Below are positions 45,539 to 59,168 of a stretch of DNA of 64,000 bases, one piece after another. Under the pieces are notes generated by a model. That model did not search any database. It was not told the origin of the DNA and saw only the letters and a list, made by a program, of their open reading frames with translations. The stretch comes from Syngnathus acus (Eukaryota; Chordata; Actinopteri; Syngnathiformes; Syngnathidae), in the NCBI RefSeq assembly GCF_901709675.1, contig NC_051099.1, forward strand, positions 9,924,501-9,988,500, in the 5' to 3' direction. Within the stretch, counting starts at the first letter, position 1. Each line of letters opens with the position of its first letter. The translations under genes and the position numbers were made by a program.

Positions 45539-48500
45539 AACTCGGCACTCTGAAGCACCCAAGAGCGCTTTTTACTAGAAAACGTGCTCAGCTCGTCGAG
45601 AAAATGCACTCTAAGCAATACAATTAAAAATGCTTATAAAACATAAACCAAACGTTGCAGGTGGTCATTTCTTCATGCGCAGTGATAAACTCGGCACTCT
45701 GAAGCACCCAAGAGCGCTTTTTACTTTGCCAACCTAACCAGAGTGACGGGAGAGGCACCATCCAGAAAACGTGCTCAGCTCGTCGAGAAAATTCGATTTA
45801 AGCAATAAAACTAAAAATGCTTATAAAACATAAACCAAACGTTGCAGGTGGTCATTTCTGCATGCGCAGTGATAAACTGGGCACTCTGAAGCCCCCAAGA
45901 GCACTTTTTACTATGCCAACCTAACCAGAGTGACGGGAGAGGCACCATCCAGAAAACGTGCTCAGCTCGTCGAGAAAATGCGATTTAAGCAATAAAATTA
46001 AAAATGCTTATAAAACATAAACCAAACGTTGCAGGTGGTCATTTCTTCATGCGCAGTGATAAACTCGGCACTCTGAAGCACCCAAGAGCGCTTTTAACTA
46101 GAAAACGTGCTCAGCTCGTCGAGAAAATGCGCTCTAAGCAATACAATTAAAAATGCTCATAAAACATAAACCAAACGTTGCAGGTGGTCATTTCTTCATG
46201 TGCAGTGATAAACTCGGCACTCTGAAGCACCCAAGAGCGCTTTTTACTTTTCCAACCTAACCAGAGTGACGGGAGAGGCACCATCCAGAAAACGTGCTCA
46301 GCTCATCGAGAAAATGCGATTTAAGCAATAAAACTAAAAATGCTTATAAAACATAAACCAAACGTTGCAGGTGGTCATTTCTGCATGCGCAGTGATAAAC
46401 TGGGCACTCTGAAGCCCCCAAGAGCACTTTTTACTATGCCAACCTAACCAGAGTGACGGGAGAGGCACCATCCAGAAAACGTGCTCAGCTCGTCGAGAAA
46501 ATGCGATTTAAGCAATAAAACAAAAAATGCTTATAAAACATAAACCAAACGTTGCAGGTGGTCATTTCTGCATGCGCAGTGATAAACCCGGCACTCTGAA
46601 GCACCCAAGAGCGCTTTTAACTAGAAAACGTGCTCAGCTCGTCGAGAAAATGCGCTCTAAGCAATACAATTAAAAATGCTCATAAAACATAAACCAAACG
46701 TTGCAGGTGGTCATTTCTTTATGTGCAGTGATAAACTCGGCACTCTGAAGCACCCAAGAGCGCTTTTTACTTTGCCAACCTAACAAGAGTGACGGGAGAG
46801 GCACCATCCAGAAAACGTGCTCAGCTCGTCGAGAAAATGCGATTTAAGCAATAAAACTAAAAATGCTTATAAAACATAAACCAAACGTTGCAGGTGGTCA
46901 TTTCTGCATGCGCAGTGATAAACTGGGCACTCTGAAGCCCCCAAGAGCACTTTTTACTATGCCAACCTAACCAGAGTGACGGGAGAGGCCACCATCCAGA
47001 AAACGTGCTCAGCTCGTCGAGAAAATGCGATTTAAGCAATAAAATTAAAAATGCTTATAAAACATAAACCAAACGTTGCAGGTGGTCATTTCTTCATGCG
47101 CAGTGATAAACTCGGCACTCTGAAGCACCCAAGAGCGCTTTTAACTAGAAAACGTGCTCAGCTCGTCGAGAAAATGCGCTCTAAGCAATACAATTAAAAA
47201 TGCTCATAAAACATAAACCAAACGTTGCAGGTGGTCATTTCTTCATGTGCAGTGATAAACTCGGCACTCTGAAGCACCCAAGAGCGCTTTTTACTTTTCC
47301 AACCTAACCAGAGTGACGGGAGAGGCACCATCCAGAAAACGTGCTCAGCTCATCGAGAAAATGCGATTTAAGCAATAAAACTAAAAATGCTTATAAAACA
47401 TAAACCAAACGTTGCAGGTGGTCATTTCTGCATGCGCAGTGATAAACTGGGCACTCTGAAGCCCCCAAGAGCACTTTTTACTATGCCAACCTAACCAGAG
47501 TGACGGGAGAGGCACCATCCAGAAAACGTGCTCAGCTCGTCGAGAAAATGCGATTTAAGCAATAAAACAAAAAATGCTTATAAAACATAAACCAAACGTT
47601 GCAGGTGGTCATTTCTGCATGCGCAGTGATAAACCCGGCACTCTGAAGCACCCAAGAGCGCTTTTTACTAGAAAACGTGCTCAGCTCGTCGAGAACATGC
47701 GCTCTAAGCAATACAATTAAAAATGCTTATAAAACATAAACCAAACGTTGCAGGTGGTCATTTCTTCATGCGCAGTGATAAACTCTGCACTCTGAAGCAC
47801 CCAAGAGCACTTTTTACTTTGCCAACCTAACCAGAGTGACGGGAGAGGCACCATCCAGAAAACGTGCTCAGCTCGTCGAGAAAATGCGATTTAAGCAATA
47901 AAACTAAAAATGCTTATAAAACATAAACCAAACGTTGCAGGTTGTCATTTCTTCATGCGCAGTGATAAACTGGGCACTCTGAAGCCCTCAAGAGCACTTT
48001 TTACTATGCCAACCTAACCAGAGTGACGGGAGAGGCACCATCCAGAAAACGTGCTCAGCTCGTCGAGAAAATGCGATTTAAGCAATAAAATTAAAAATGC
48101 TTATAAAACATAAACCAAACGTTGCAGGTGGTCATTTCTTCATGCGCAGTGATAAACTCGGCACTCTGAAGCACCCAAGAGCGCTTTTAACTAGAAAACG
48201 TGCTCAGCTCGTCGAGAAAATGCGCTCTAAGCAATACAATTAAAAATGCTCATAAAACATAAACCAAACGTTGCAGGTGGTCATTTCTTCATGTGCAGTG
48301 ATAAACTCGGCACTCTGAAGCACCCAAGAGCGCTTTTTACTTTTCCAACCTAACCAGAGTGACGGGAGAGGCACCATCCAGAAAACGTGCTCAGCTCATC
48401 GAGAAAATGCGATTTAAGCAATAAAACTAAAAATGCTTATAAAACATAAACCAAACGTTGCAGGTGGTCATTTCTGCATGCGCAGTGATAAACTGGGCAC

Positions 48501-49596
48501 TCTGAAGCCCCCAAGAGCACTTTTTACTATGCCAACCTAACCAGAGTGACGGGAGAGGCACCATCCAGAAAACGTGCTCAGCTCGTCGAGAAAATGCGAT
48601 TTAAGCAATAAAACAAAAAATGCTTATAAAACATAAACCAAACGTTGCAGGTGGTCATTTCTGCATGCGCAGTGATAAACCCGGCACTCTGAAGCACCCA
48701 AGAGCGCTTTTTACTAGAAAACGTGCTCAGCTCGTCGAGAACATGCGCTCTAAGCAATACAATTAAAAATGCTTATAAAACATAAACCAAACGTTGCAGG
48801 TGGTCATTTCTTCATGCGCAGTGATAAACTCTGCACTCTGAAGCACCCAAGAGCACTTTTTACTTTGCCAACCTAACCAGAGTGACGGGAGAGGCACCAT
48901 CCAGAAAACGTGCTCAGCTCGTCGAGAAAATGCGATTTAAGCAATAAAACTAAAAATGCTTATAAAACATAAACCAAACGTTGCAGGTGGTCATTTCTGC
49001 ATGCGCAGTGATAAACTGGGCACTCTGAAGCCCCCAAGAGCACTTTTTACTATGCCAACCTAACCAGAGTGACGGGAGAGGCACCATCCAGAAAACGTGC
49101 TCAGCTCGTCGAGAAAATGCGATTTAAGCAATAAAACAAAAATGCTTATAAAACATAAACCAAACGTTGCAGGTGGTCATTTCTGCATGCGCAGTGATAA
49201 ACCCGGCACTCTGAAGCACCCAAGAGCGCTTTTTACTAGAAAACGTGCTCAGCTCGTCGAGAACATGCGCTCTAAGCAATACAATTAAAAATGCTTATAA
49301 AACATAAACCAAACGTTGCAGGTGGTCATTTCTTCATGCGCAGTGATAAACTCTGCACTCTGAAGCACCCAAGAGCACTTTTTACTTTGCCAACCTAACC
49401 AGAGTGACGGGAGAGGCACCATCCAGAAAACGTGCTCAGCTCGTCGAGAAAATGCGATTTAAGCAATAAAACTAAAAATGCTTATAAAACATAAACCAAA
49501 CGTTGCAGGTTGTCATTTCTTCATGCGCAGTGATAAACTCCGCACTCTGAAGGACCCAAGAGCGCTTTTTACTATGCCAACTTAACCAGAGTGACG
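45539..49596 (+). repeat. Satellite A between B blocks 7 and 8
   Basis: About 23 S and L units, mostly S-L-L. A 1-bp insertion (GAGAGGCCACC) lies at about 46988. The unit at 49053-49060 contains an undisturbed TGCCAACC, 536 bp before block 8, the exact counterpart of the hAT site (537 bp before blocks 1 and 7, one base differing by a known contraction). Confidence 0.95.
49053..49060 (+). other. Empty-site paralogue of the hAT insertion
   Basis: A single TGCCAACC is present at the position occupied by the hAT element upstream of blocks 1 and 7. The following units (S with ACCCGGC and GAACATGCG, L with CTCTGCAC, junction L) are the same. Confidence 0.7.
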
Positions 49597-51038
49597 TGAG
49601 GCGACCGGGCGCGGACGCTAACTCACGCCCGGCAAGAGCGCTCGGAAGGCGGATAGGCTTTCACGGAAGCCCCGCCAGCAGGTCCGCGGGCCATTTAGGG
49701 TCCCATAAGTGACCGTGCGCGGTCTCTAACTCACGCCCGGCAGGAGTGCTCGGAGGGCGGATAGGCTTTCACGGAGGTACCGCCAGCCGGTCCGCGGGCT
49801 ATTTAGGGTCCCATAACTGACCGGGCGCGGTCTCAAACCCACGCCCGGCAGGAGTGCTCGGAGGGCGGATAGGCATTCACGGAGGTCCCGCCAGCAGGTC
49901 CGCGGGCTATTTAGGGTCCCATAACTGACCGGGCGCGGTCTCAAACTCAGGCCCGGCAGGAGTGCTCGGAGGGCGGATAGGCATTCACGGAGGTCCCGCC
50001 AGCCGGTCCGCGGGCTATTTAGGGTCCCATAACTGACCGGGCGCGGTCTCTAACCCACGCCCGGCAGGAGTGCTCGGAGGGCGGATAGGCATTCACGGAG
50101 GTCCCGCCAGCCGGTCCGCGGGCCATTCAGGGTCCCATACATGACCGGGCGCGGTCTCTAACCCACGCCCGGCGGGAGTGCTCGGAGGGCGGATAGGCAT
50201 CCACGGACGTCCCGCCAGCCGGTCCGCGGGCCATTCAGGGTCCCATACATGACCGGGCGCGGTCTCTAACTCAGGCCCGGCAGGAGTGCTCGGAGGGCGG
50301 ATAGGCATTCACGGAGGTCCCGCCAGCCGGTCCGCGGGCTATTTAGGGTCCCATAACTGACCGGGCGCGGTCTCTAACTCAGGCCCGGCAGGAGTGCTCG
50401 GAGGGCGGATAGGCATTCACGGAGGTCCCGCCAGCCGGTCCGCGGGCCATTTAGGGTCCCATACGTGACCGGGCGCGGTCTCTAAGTCAGGCCCGGCAGG
50501 AGTGCTCGGAGGGCGGATAGGCATTCACGGAGGTCCCGCCAGCCGGTCCGCGGGCCATTTAGGGTCCCATACGTGACCGGGCGCGGTCTCTAAGTCAGGC
50601 CCGGCAGGAGTGCTCGGAGGGCGGATAGGCATTCACGGAGGTCCCGCCAGCCGGTCCGCGGGCCATTCAGGGTCCCATACATGACCGGGCGCGGTCTCTA
50701 ACTCAGGCCCGGCAGGAGTGCTCGGAGGGCGGATAGGCATTCACGGACGGTCCCGCCAGCCGGTCCGCGGGCCATTTCAGGGTCCCATAAGTGACCGGGC
50801 GCGGTCTCTAACTCAGGCCCGGCAGGAGTGCTCGGAGGGCGGATAGGCATTCACGGAGGTCCCGCCAGCCGGTCCGCGGGCCAATTAGGGTCCCATAACT
50901 GACCGGGCGCGGTCTCTAACCCACGCCCGGCAGGAGTGCTCGGAGGGCGGACAGGCTTTCACGGAGCTCCCGCCAGCCGGTCCGCGGGCCAAATAGGGTC
51001 CCATAAGGGACCGGGGGCGGACGCTAAACCACGCACTC
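49597..51038 (+). repeat. Satellite B block 8 (13 x 108 bp + 36, plus 2)
   Basis: Thirteen monomers with the common junctions. Two 1-bp insertions (CACGGACGGTCCC near 50747 and CCATTTCAGGG near 50775) explain 1442 instead of 1440 bp. Monomer order resembles block 7, with at least one monomer fewer. Confidence 0.95.
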
Positions 51039-51437
51039 AACTCGGCACTCTGAAGCACCCAAGAGCGCTTTTTACTAGAAAACGTGCTCAGCTCGTCGAG
51101 AAAATGCACTCTAAGCAATACAATTAAAAATGCTTATAAAACATAAACCAAACGTTGCAGGTGGTCATTTCTTCATGCGCAGTGATAAACTCGGCACTCT
51201 GAAGCACCCAAGAGCGCTTTTTACTTTGCCAACCTAACCAGAGTGACGGGAGAGGCACCATCCAGAAAACGTGCTCAGCTCGTCGAGAAAATGCGATTTA
51301 AGCAATAAAACTAAAAATGCTTATAAAACATAAACCAAACGTTGCAGGTGGTCATTTCTTCATGCGCAGTGATAAGCCCCGGCACTCTGAAGGACCCAAG
51401 AGCGCTTTTTACTATGCCAACCTTAACCAGAGTGACG
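51039..51437 (+). repeat. Short satellite A spacer between B blocks 8 and 9
   Basis: 399 bp: exit S unit, one L unit, and an atypical junction unit with GATAAGCCCCGGC, AAGGACCC and CCTTAACC. The spacing mirrors that between blocks 4 and 5. Confidence 0.95.
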
Positions 51438-52229
51438 TGAGGCGACCGGGCGCGGACGCTAACTCACGCCCGGCAAGAGCGCTCGGAAGGCGGATAGGCT
51501 TTCACGGAAGCCCCGCCAGCAGGTCCGCGGGCCATTTAGGGTCCCATAAGTGACCGTGCGCGGTCTCTAACTCACGCCCGGCAGGAGTGCTCGGAGGGCG
51601 GATAGGCTTTCACGGAGGTACCGCCAGCCGGTCCGCGGGCTATTTAGGGTCCCATAACTGACCGGGCGCGGTCTCAAACCCACGCCCGGCAGGAGTGCTC
51701 GGAGGGCGGATAGGCATTCACGGAGGTCCCGCCAGCCGGTCCGCGGGCTATTTAGGGTCCCATAACTGACCGGGCGCGGTCTCTAACCCACGCCCGGCAG
51801 GAGTGCTCGGAGGGCGTATAGGCATTCACGGAGGTCCCGCCAGCCGGTCCGCGGGCCATTCAGGGTCCCATACATGACCGGGCGCGGTCTCTAACCCAGG
51901 CCCGGCGGGAGTGCTCGGAGGGCGGATAGGCATTCACGGAGGTCCCGCCAGCCGGTCCGCGGGCCATTCAGGGTCCCATAACTGACCGGGCGCGGTCTCT
52001 AACTCAGGCCAGGCAGGAGTGCTCGGAGGGCGGATAGGCATTCACGGAGGTCCCGCCAGCCGGTCCGCGGGCCAATTAGGGTCCCATAACTGACCGGGCG
52101 CGGTCTCTAACCCACGCCCGGCAGGAGTGCTCGGAGGGCGGACAGGCTTTCACGGAGCTCCCGCCAGCCGGTCCGCGGGCCAAATAGGGTCCCATAAGGG
52201 ACCGGGGGCGGACGCTAAACCACGCACTC
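51438..52229 (+). repeat. Satellite B block 9 (7 x 108 bp + 36)
   Basis: This is the shortest B block, 792 bp. Variants GGGCGTATAGG and CAGGCCAGGCAGG are shared with block 5, so blocks 4/5 and 8/9 look like related pairs. Confidence 0.95.
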
Positions 52230-55200
52230 AACTCGGCACTCTGAAGCACCCAAGAGCGCTTTTTACTTTGCCAACCTAACCAGAGTGACGGGAGAGGCAC
52301 CATCCAGAAAACGTGCTCAGCTCGTCGAGAAAATTCGATTTAAGCAATAAAACTAAAAATGCTTATAAAACATAAACCAAACGTTGCAGGTGGTCATTTC
52401 TGCATGCGCAGTGATAAACTGGGCACTCTGAAGCCCCCAAGAGCACTTTTTACTATGCCAACCTAACCAGAGTGACGGGAGAGGCACCATCCAGAAAACG
52501 TGCTCAGCTCGTCGAGAAAATGCGATTTAAGCAATAAAATTAAAAATGCTTATAAAACATAAACCAAACGTTGCAGGTGGTCATTTCTTCATGCGCAGTG
52601 ATAAACTCGGCACTCTGAAGCACCCAAGAGCGCTTTTAACTAGAAAACGTGCTCAGCTCGTCGAGAAAATGCGCTCTAAGCAATACAATTAAAAATGCTC
52701 ATAAAACATAAACCAAACGTTGCAGGTGGTCATTTCTTCATGTGCAGTGATAAACTCGGCACTCTGAAACACCAAAGAGCGCTTTTTACTTTTCCAACCT
52801 AACCAGAGTGACGGGAGAGGCACCATCCAGAAAACGTGCTCAGCTCATCGAGAAAATGCGATTTAAGCAATAAAACTAAAAATGCTTATAAAACATAAAC
52901 CAAACGTTGCAGGTGGTCATTTCTGCATGCGCAGTGATAAACTGGGCACTCTGAAGCCCCCAAGAGCACTTTTTACTATGCCAACCTAACCAGAGTGACG
53001 GGAGAGGCACCATCCAGAAAACGTGCTCAGCTCGTCGAGAAAATGCGATTTAAGCAATAAAACAAAAAATGCTTATAAAACATAAACCAAACGTTGCAGG
53101 TGGTCATTTCTGCGTGCGCAGTGATAAACCCGGCACTCTGAAGCACCCAAGAGCGCTTTTTACTAGAAAACGTGCTCAGCTCGTCGAGAACATGCGCTCT
53201 AAGCAATACAATTAAAAATGCTTATAAAACATAAACCAAACGTTGCAGGTGGTCATTTCTTCATGCGCAGTGATAAACTCTGCACTCTGAAGCACCCAAG
53301 AGCACTTTTTACTTTGCCAACCTAACCAGAGTGACGGGAGAGGCACCATCCAGAAAACGTGCTCAGCTCGTCGAGAAAATGCGATTTAAGCAATAAAACT
53401 AAAAATGCTTATAAAACATAAACCAAACGTTGCAGGTTGTCATTTCTGCATGCGCAGTGATAAACTGGGCACTCTGAAGCCCCCAAGAGCACTTTTTACT
53501 ATGCCAACCTAACCAGAGTGACGGGAGAGGCACCATCCAGAAAACGTGCTCAGCTCGTCGAGAAAATGCGATTTAAGCAATAAAACAAAAAATGCTTATA
53601 AAACATAAACCAAACGTTGCAGGTGGTCATTTCTGCATGCGCAGTGATAAACCCGGCACTCTGAAGCACCCAAGAGCGCTTTTTACTAGAAAACGTGCTC
53701 AGCTCGTCGAGAACATGCGCTCTAAGCAATACAATTAAAAATGCTTATAAAACATAAACCAAACGTTGCAGGTGGTCATTTCTTCATGCGCAGTGATAAA
53801 CTCTGCACTCTGAAGCACCCAAGAGCACTTTTTACTTTGCCAACCTAACCAGAGTGACGGGAGAGGCACCATCCAGAAAACGTGCTCAGCTCGTCGAGAA
53901 AATGCGATTTAAGCAATAAAACTAAAAATGCTTATAAAACATAAACCAAACGTTGCAGGTTGTCATTTCTTCATGCGCAGTGATAAACTGGGCACTCTGA
54001 AGCCCTCAAGAGCACTTTTTACTATGCCAACCTAACCAGAGTGACGGGAGAGGCACCATCCAGAAAACGTGCTCAGCTCGTCGAGAAAATGCGATTTAAG
54101 CAATAAAATTAAAAATGCTTATAAAACATAAACCAAACGTTGCAGGTGGTCATTTCTTCATGCGCAGTGATAAACTCGGCACTCTGAAGCACCCAAGAGC
54201 GCTTTTAACTAGAAAACGTGCTCAGCTCGTCGAGAAAATGCGCTCTAAGCAATACAATTAAAAATGCTCATAAAACATAAACCAAACGTTGCAGGTGCTC
54301 ATTTCTTCATGTGCAGTGATAAACTCGGCACTCTGAAGCACCCAAGAGCGCTATTTACTTTTCCAACCTAACCAGAGTGACGGGAGAGGCACCATCCAGA
54401 AAACGTGCTCAGCTCATCGAGAAAATGCGATTTAAGCAATAAAACTAAAAATGCTTATAAAACATAAACCAAACGTTGCAGGTGGTCATTTCTGCATGCG
54501 CAGTGATAAACTGGGCATTCTGAAGCCCCCAAGAGCACTTTTTACTATGCCAACCTAACCAGAGTGACGGGAGAGGCACCATCCAGAAAACGTGCTCAGC
54601 TCGTCGAGAAAATGCGATTTAAGCAATAAAACAAAAAATGCTTATAAAACATAAACCAAACGTTGCAGGTGGTCATTTCTGCATGCGCAGTGATAAACCC
54701 GGCACTCTGAAGCACCCAAGAGCGCTTTTAACTAGAAAACGTGCTCAGCTCGTCGAGAAAATGCGCTCTAAGCAATACAATTAAAAATGCTCATAAAACA
54801 TAAACCAAACGTTGCAGGTGGTCATTTCTTTATGTGCAGTGATAAACTCGGCACTCTGAAGCACCCAAGAGCGCTTTTTACTTTGCCAACCTAACAAGAG
54901 TGACGGGAGAGGCACCATCCAGAAAACGTGCTCAGCTCGTCGAGAAAATGCGATTTAAGCAATAAAACTAAAAATGCTTATAAAACATAAACCAAACGTT
55001 GCAGGTGGTCATTTCTGCATGCGCAGTGATAAACTGGGCACTCTGAAGCCCCCAAGAGCACTTTTTACTATGCCCACCTAACCAGAGTGACGGGAGAGCC
55101 ACCATCCAGAAAACGTGCTCAGCTCGTCGAGAAAATGCGATTTAAGCAATAAAACTAAAAATGCTTATAAAACATAAACCAAACGTTGCAGGTGGTCATT

Positions 55201-58200
55201 TCTGCATGCGCAGTGATAAACTCGGCACTCTGAAGCCCCCAAGAGCACTTTTTACTATGCCAACCTAACCAGAGTGACGGGAGAGGCACCATCCAGAAAA
55301 CGTGCTCAGCTCGTCGAGAAAATGCGATTTAAGCAATAAAACAAAAAATGCTTATAAAACATAAACCAAACGTTGCAGGTGGTCATTTCTGCATGCGCAG
55401 TGATAAACCCGGCACTCTGAAGCACCCAAGAGCGCTTTTTACTAGAAAACGTGCTCAGCTCGTCGAGAACATGCGCTCTAAGCAATACAATTAAAAATGC
55501 TTATAAAACATAAACCAAACGTTGCAGGTGGTCATTTCTTCATGCGCAGTGATAAACTCTGCACTCTGAAGCACCCAAGAGCACTTTTTACTTTGCCAAC
55601 CTAACCAGAGTGACGGGAGAGGCACCATCCAGAAAACGTGCTCAGCTCGTCGAGAAAATGCGATTTAAGCAATAAAACTAAAAATGCTTATAAAACATAA
55701 ACCAAACGTTGCAGGTGGTCATTTCTGCATGCGCAGTGATAAACTGGGCACTCTGAAGCCCCCAAGAGCACTTTTTACTATGCCAACCTAACCAGAGTGA
55801 CGGGAGAGGCACCATCCAGAAAACGTGCTCAGCTCGTCGAGAACATGCGCTCTAAGCAATACAATTAAAAATGCTTATAAAAAATAAACCAAACGTTGCA
55901 GGTGGTCATTTCTTCATGCGCAGTGATAAACTCTGCACTCTGAAGCACCCAAGAGCACTTTTTACTTTGCCAACCTAACCAGAGTGACGGGAGAGGCACC
56001 ATCCAGAAAACGTGCTCAGCTCGTCGAGAAAATGCGATTTAAGCAATAAAACTAAAAATGCTTATAAAACATAAACCAAACGTTGCAGGTGGTCATTTCT
56101 GCATGCGCAGTGATAAACTGGGCACTCTGAAGCCCCAAAGAGCACTTTTTACTATGCCAACCTAACCAGAGTGACGGGAGAGGCACCATCCAGAAAACGT
56201 GCTCAGCTCGTCGAGAAAATGCGATTTAAGCAATAAAATTAAAAATGCTTATAAAACATAAACCAAACGTTGCAGGTGGTCATTTCTTCATGCGCAGTGA
56301 TAAACTCGGCACTCTGAAGCACCCAAGAGCGCTTTTAACTAGAAAACGTGATCAGCTCGTCGAGAAAATGCGCTCTAAGCAATACAATTAAAAATGCTCA
56401 TAAAACATAAACCAAACGTTGCAGGTGGTCATTTCTTCATGTGCAGTGATAAACTCGGCACTCTGAAGCACCCAAGAGCGCTTTTTACTTTGCCAACCTA
56501 ACCAGAGTGACGGGAGAGGCACCATCCAGAAAACGTGCTCAGCTCATCCAGAAAATGCGATTTAAGCAATAAAACTAAAAATGCTTATAAAACATAAACC
56601 AAACGTTGCAGGTGGTCATTTCTGCATGCGCAGTGATAAACTGCGCACTCTGAAGCCCCCAAGAGCACTTTTTACTATGCCAACCTAACCGGAGTGACGG
56701 GAGAGGCACCATCCAGAAAACGTGCTCAGCTCGTCGAGAAAATGCGATTTAAGCAATAAAACAAAAAATGCTTATAAAACATAAACCAAACGTTGCAGGT
56801 GGTCATTTCTGCATGCGCAGTGATAAACCCGGCACTCTGAAGCACCCAAGAGCGCTTTTTACTAGAAAACGTGCTCAGCTCGTCGAGAAAATGCACTCTA
56901 AGCAATACAATTAAAAATGCTTATAAAAAATAAACCAAACGTTGCAGGTGGTCATTTCTTCATGCGCAGTGATAAACTCGGCACTCTGAAGCACCCAAGA
57001 GCGCTTTTTACTTTGCCAACCTAACCAGAGTGACGGGAGAGGCACCATCCAGAAAACGTGCTCAGCTCGTCGAGAAAATGCGATTTAAGCAATAAAACTA
57101 AAAATGCTTATAAAACATAAACCAAACGTGACAGGTGGTCATTTCTGCATGCGCAGTGATAAACTGGGCACTCTGAAGCCCCCAAGAGCACTTTTTACTA
57201 TGCCAACCTAACCAGAGTGACGGGAGAGGCACCATCCAGAAAACGTGCTCAGCTCGTCGAGAAAATGCGATTTAAGCAATAAAATTAAAAATGCTTATAA
57301 AACATAAACCAAACGTTGCAGGTGGTCATTTCTTCATGCACAGTGATAAACTCGGCACTCTGAAGCACCCAAGAGCGCTTTTAACTAGAAAACGTGATCA
57401 GCTCGTCGAGAAAATGCGCTCTAAGCAATACAATTAAAAATGCTCATAAAACATAAACCAAACGTTGCAGGTGGTCATTTCTTCATGTGCAGTGATAAAC
57501 TCGGCACTCTGAAGCACCCAAGAGCGCTTTTTACTTTGCCAACCTAACCAGAGTGACGGGAGAGGCACCATCCAGAAAACGTGCTCAGCTCATCGAGAAA
57601 ATGCGATTTAAGCAATAAAACTAAAAATGCTTATAAAACATAAACCAAACGTTGCAGGTGGTCATTTCTGCATGCGCAGTGATAAACTGGGCACTCTGAA
57701 GCCCCCAAGAGCACTTTTTACTATGCCAACCTAACCAGAGTGACGGGAGAGGCACCATCCAGAAAACGTGCTCAGCTCGTCGAGAAAATGCGATTTAAGC
57801 AACAAAACAAAAAATGCTTATAAAACATAAACCAAACGTTGCAGGTGGTCATTTCTGCATGCGCAGTGATAAACTCGGCACTCTGAAGCACCCAAGAGCG
57901 CTTTTTACTAGAAAACGTGCTCAGCTCGTCGAGAAAATGCGCTCTAAGCAATACAATTAAAAATGCTTATAAAACATAAACCAAACGTTGCAGGTGGTCA
58001 TTTCTGCATGCGCAGTGATAAACTGGGCACTCTCAAGCCCCCAAGAGCACTTTTTACTATGCCAACCTAACCAGAGTGACGGGAGAGGCACCATCCAGAA
58101 AACGTGCTCAGCTCGTCGAGAAAATGCGATTTAAGCAATAAAACAAAAAATGCTTATAAAACATAAACCAAACGTTGCAGGTGGTCATTTCTTCATGCGC

Positions 58201-58847
58201 AGTGATAAACTCGGCACTCTGAAGCACCCAAGAGCGCTTTTTACTTTGCCAACCTAACCAGAGTGACGGGAGAGGCACCATCCAGAAAACGTGCTCAGCT
58301 CGTCGAGAAAATGCGATTTAAGCAATAAAACTAAAAATGCTTATAAAACATAAACCAAACGTTGCAGGTGGTCATTTCTGCATGCGCAGTGATAAACTGG
58401 GCACTCTGAAGCCCCCAAGAGCACTTTTTACTATGCCAACCTAACCAGAGTGACGGGAGAGGCACCATCCAGAAAACGTGCTCAGCTCGTCGAGAAAATG
58501 CGATTTAAGCAATAAAATTAAAAATGCTTATAAAACATAAACCAAACGTTGCAGGTGGTCATTTCTTCATGCGCAGTGATAAACTCGGCACTCTGAAGCA
58601 CCCAAGAGCGCTTTTAACTAGAAAACGTGCTCAGCTCGTCGAGAAAATGCGCTCTAAGCAATACAATTAAAAATGCTCATAAAACATAAACCAAACGTTG
58701 CAGGTGGTCATTTCTTCATGTGCAGTGATAAACTCGGCACTCTGAAGCACCCAAGAGCGCTTTTTACTTTGCCAACCTAACCAGAGTGACGGGAGAGGCA
58801 CCATCCAGAAAACGTGCTCAGCTCATCGAGAAAATGCGATTTAAGCA
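52230..58847 (+). repeat. Satellite A between block 9 and the SINE
   Basis: About 38 units. Uniquely, the exit unit of block 9 is L-form (TTTTTACTTTGCC) rather than S. From about 56.3 kb the units parallel 37.4 kb onward. GTGATCAGC occurs at 56350 and again at 57407, so about 1.06 kb (one hexamer-scale unit) is duplicated here relative to the 37-kb copy. Confidence 0.95.
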
Positions 58848-59168
58848 TAAAGATTAAGATTAAAAGATTAAAGTCCCAATGATCGTCACACACACACCTG
58901 GGTGTGGTGAAATTTGTCCTCTGCATTTAACCCATCCCCATGTGATTTCAATCCATCCCCTGGGGGAGAGGGGAGCAGTGAGCAGCAGCGGTGCCGCGCT
59001 CGGGAATCAGTTGGTGATCTAACCCCCCAATTCCAACCCTTAATGCTGAGTGCCAAGCAGGGAGGCAATGGGTCCCATTTTTATAGTCTTTGGTATGACC
59101 CGGCCGGGGTTTGAACCCACAACCTTCCAGTCTCAGGGCGGACACTCTACCACTAGGCCACTGAGCTG
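58848..59168 (-). mobile_element. tRNA-derived SINE (V-SINE-like)
   Basis: 321 bp in reverse orientation. Read on the minus strand it starts CAGCTCAGTGGCCTAG and has an A box TAGTGGTAGAGTG (complement near 59144-59156). Its B box GGTTCAAACCC (complement 59107-59117) fits an RNA polymerase III promoter of tRNA origin. A body with GGGTTAAATGCAGAGG follows, then a short CA/TG repeat, then a tail of TTTAATC/TTAATC repeats. It has no coding capacity and relies on a LINE partner. The V-SINE name is from memory of similar teleost repeats. The pol III boxes look intact. Confidence 0.88.

Noticed and set aside
59080-59168. A tRNA gene on the minus strand
   Set aside because: A and B boxes are present, but the sequence runs on into a SINE body and tail; it is the tRNA-derived SINE head.
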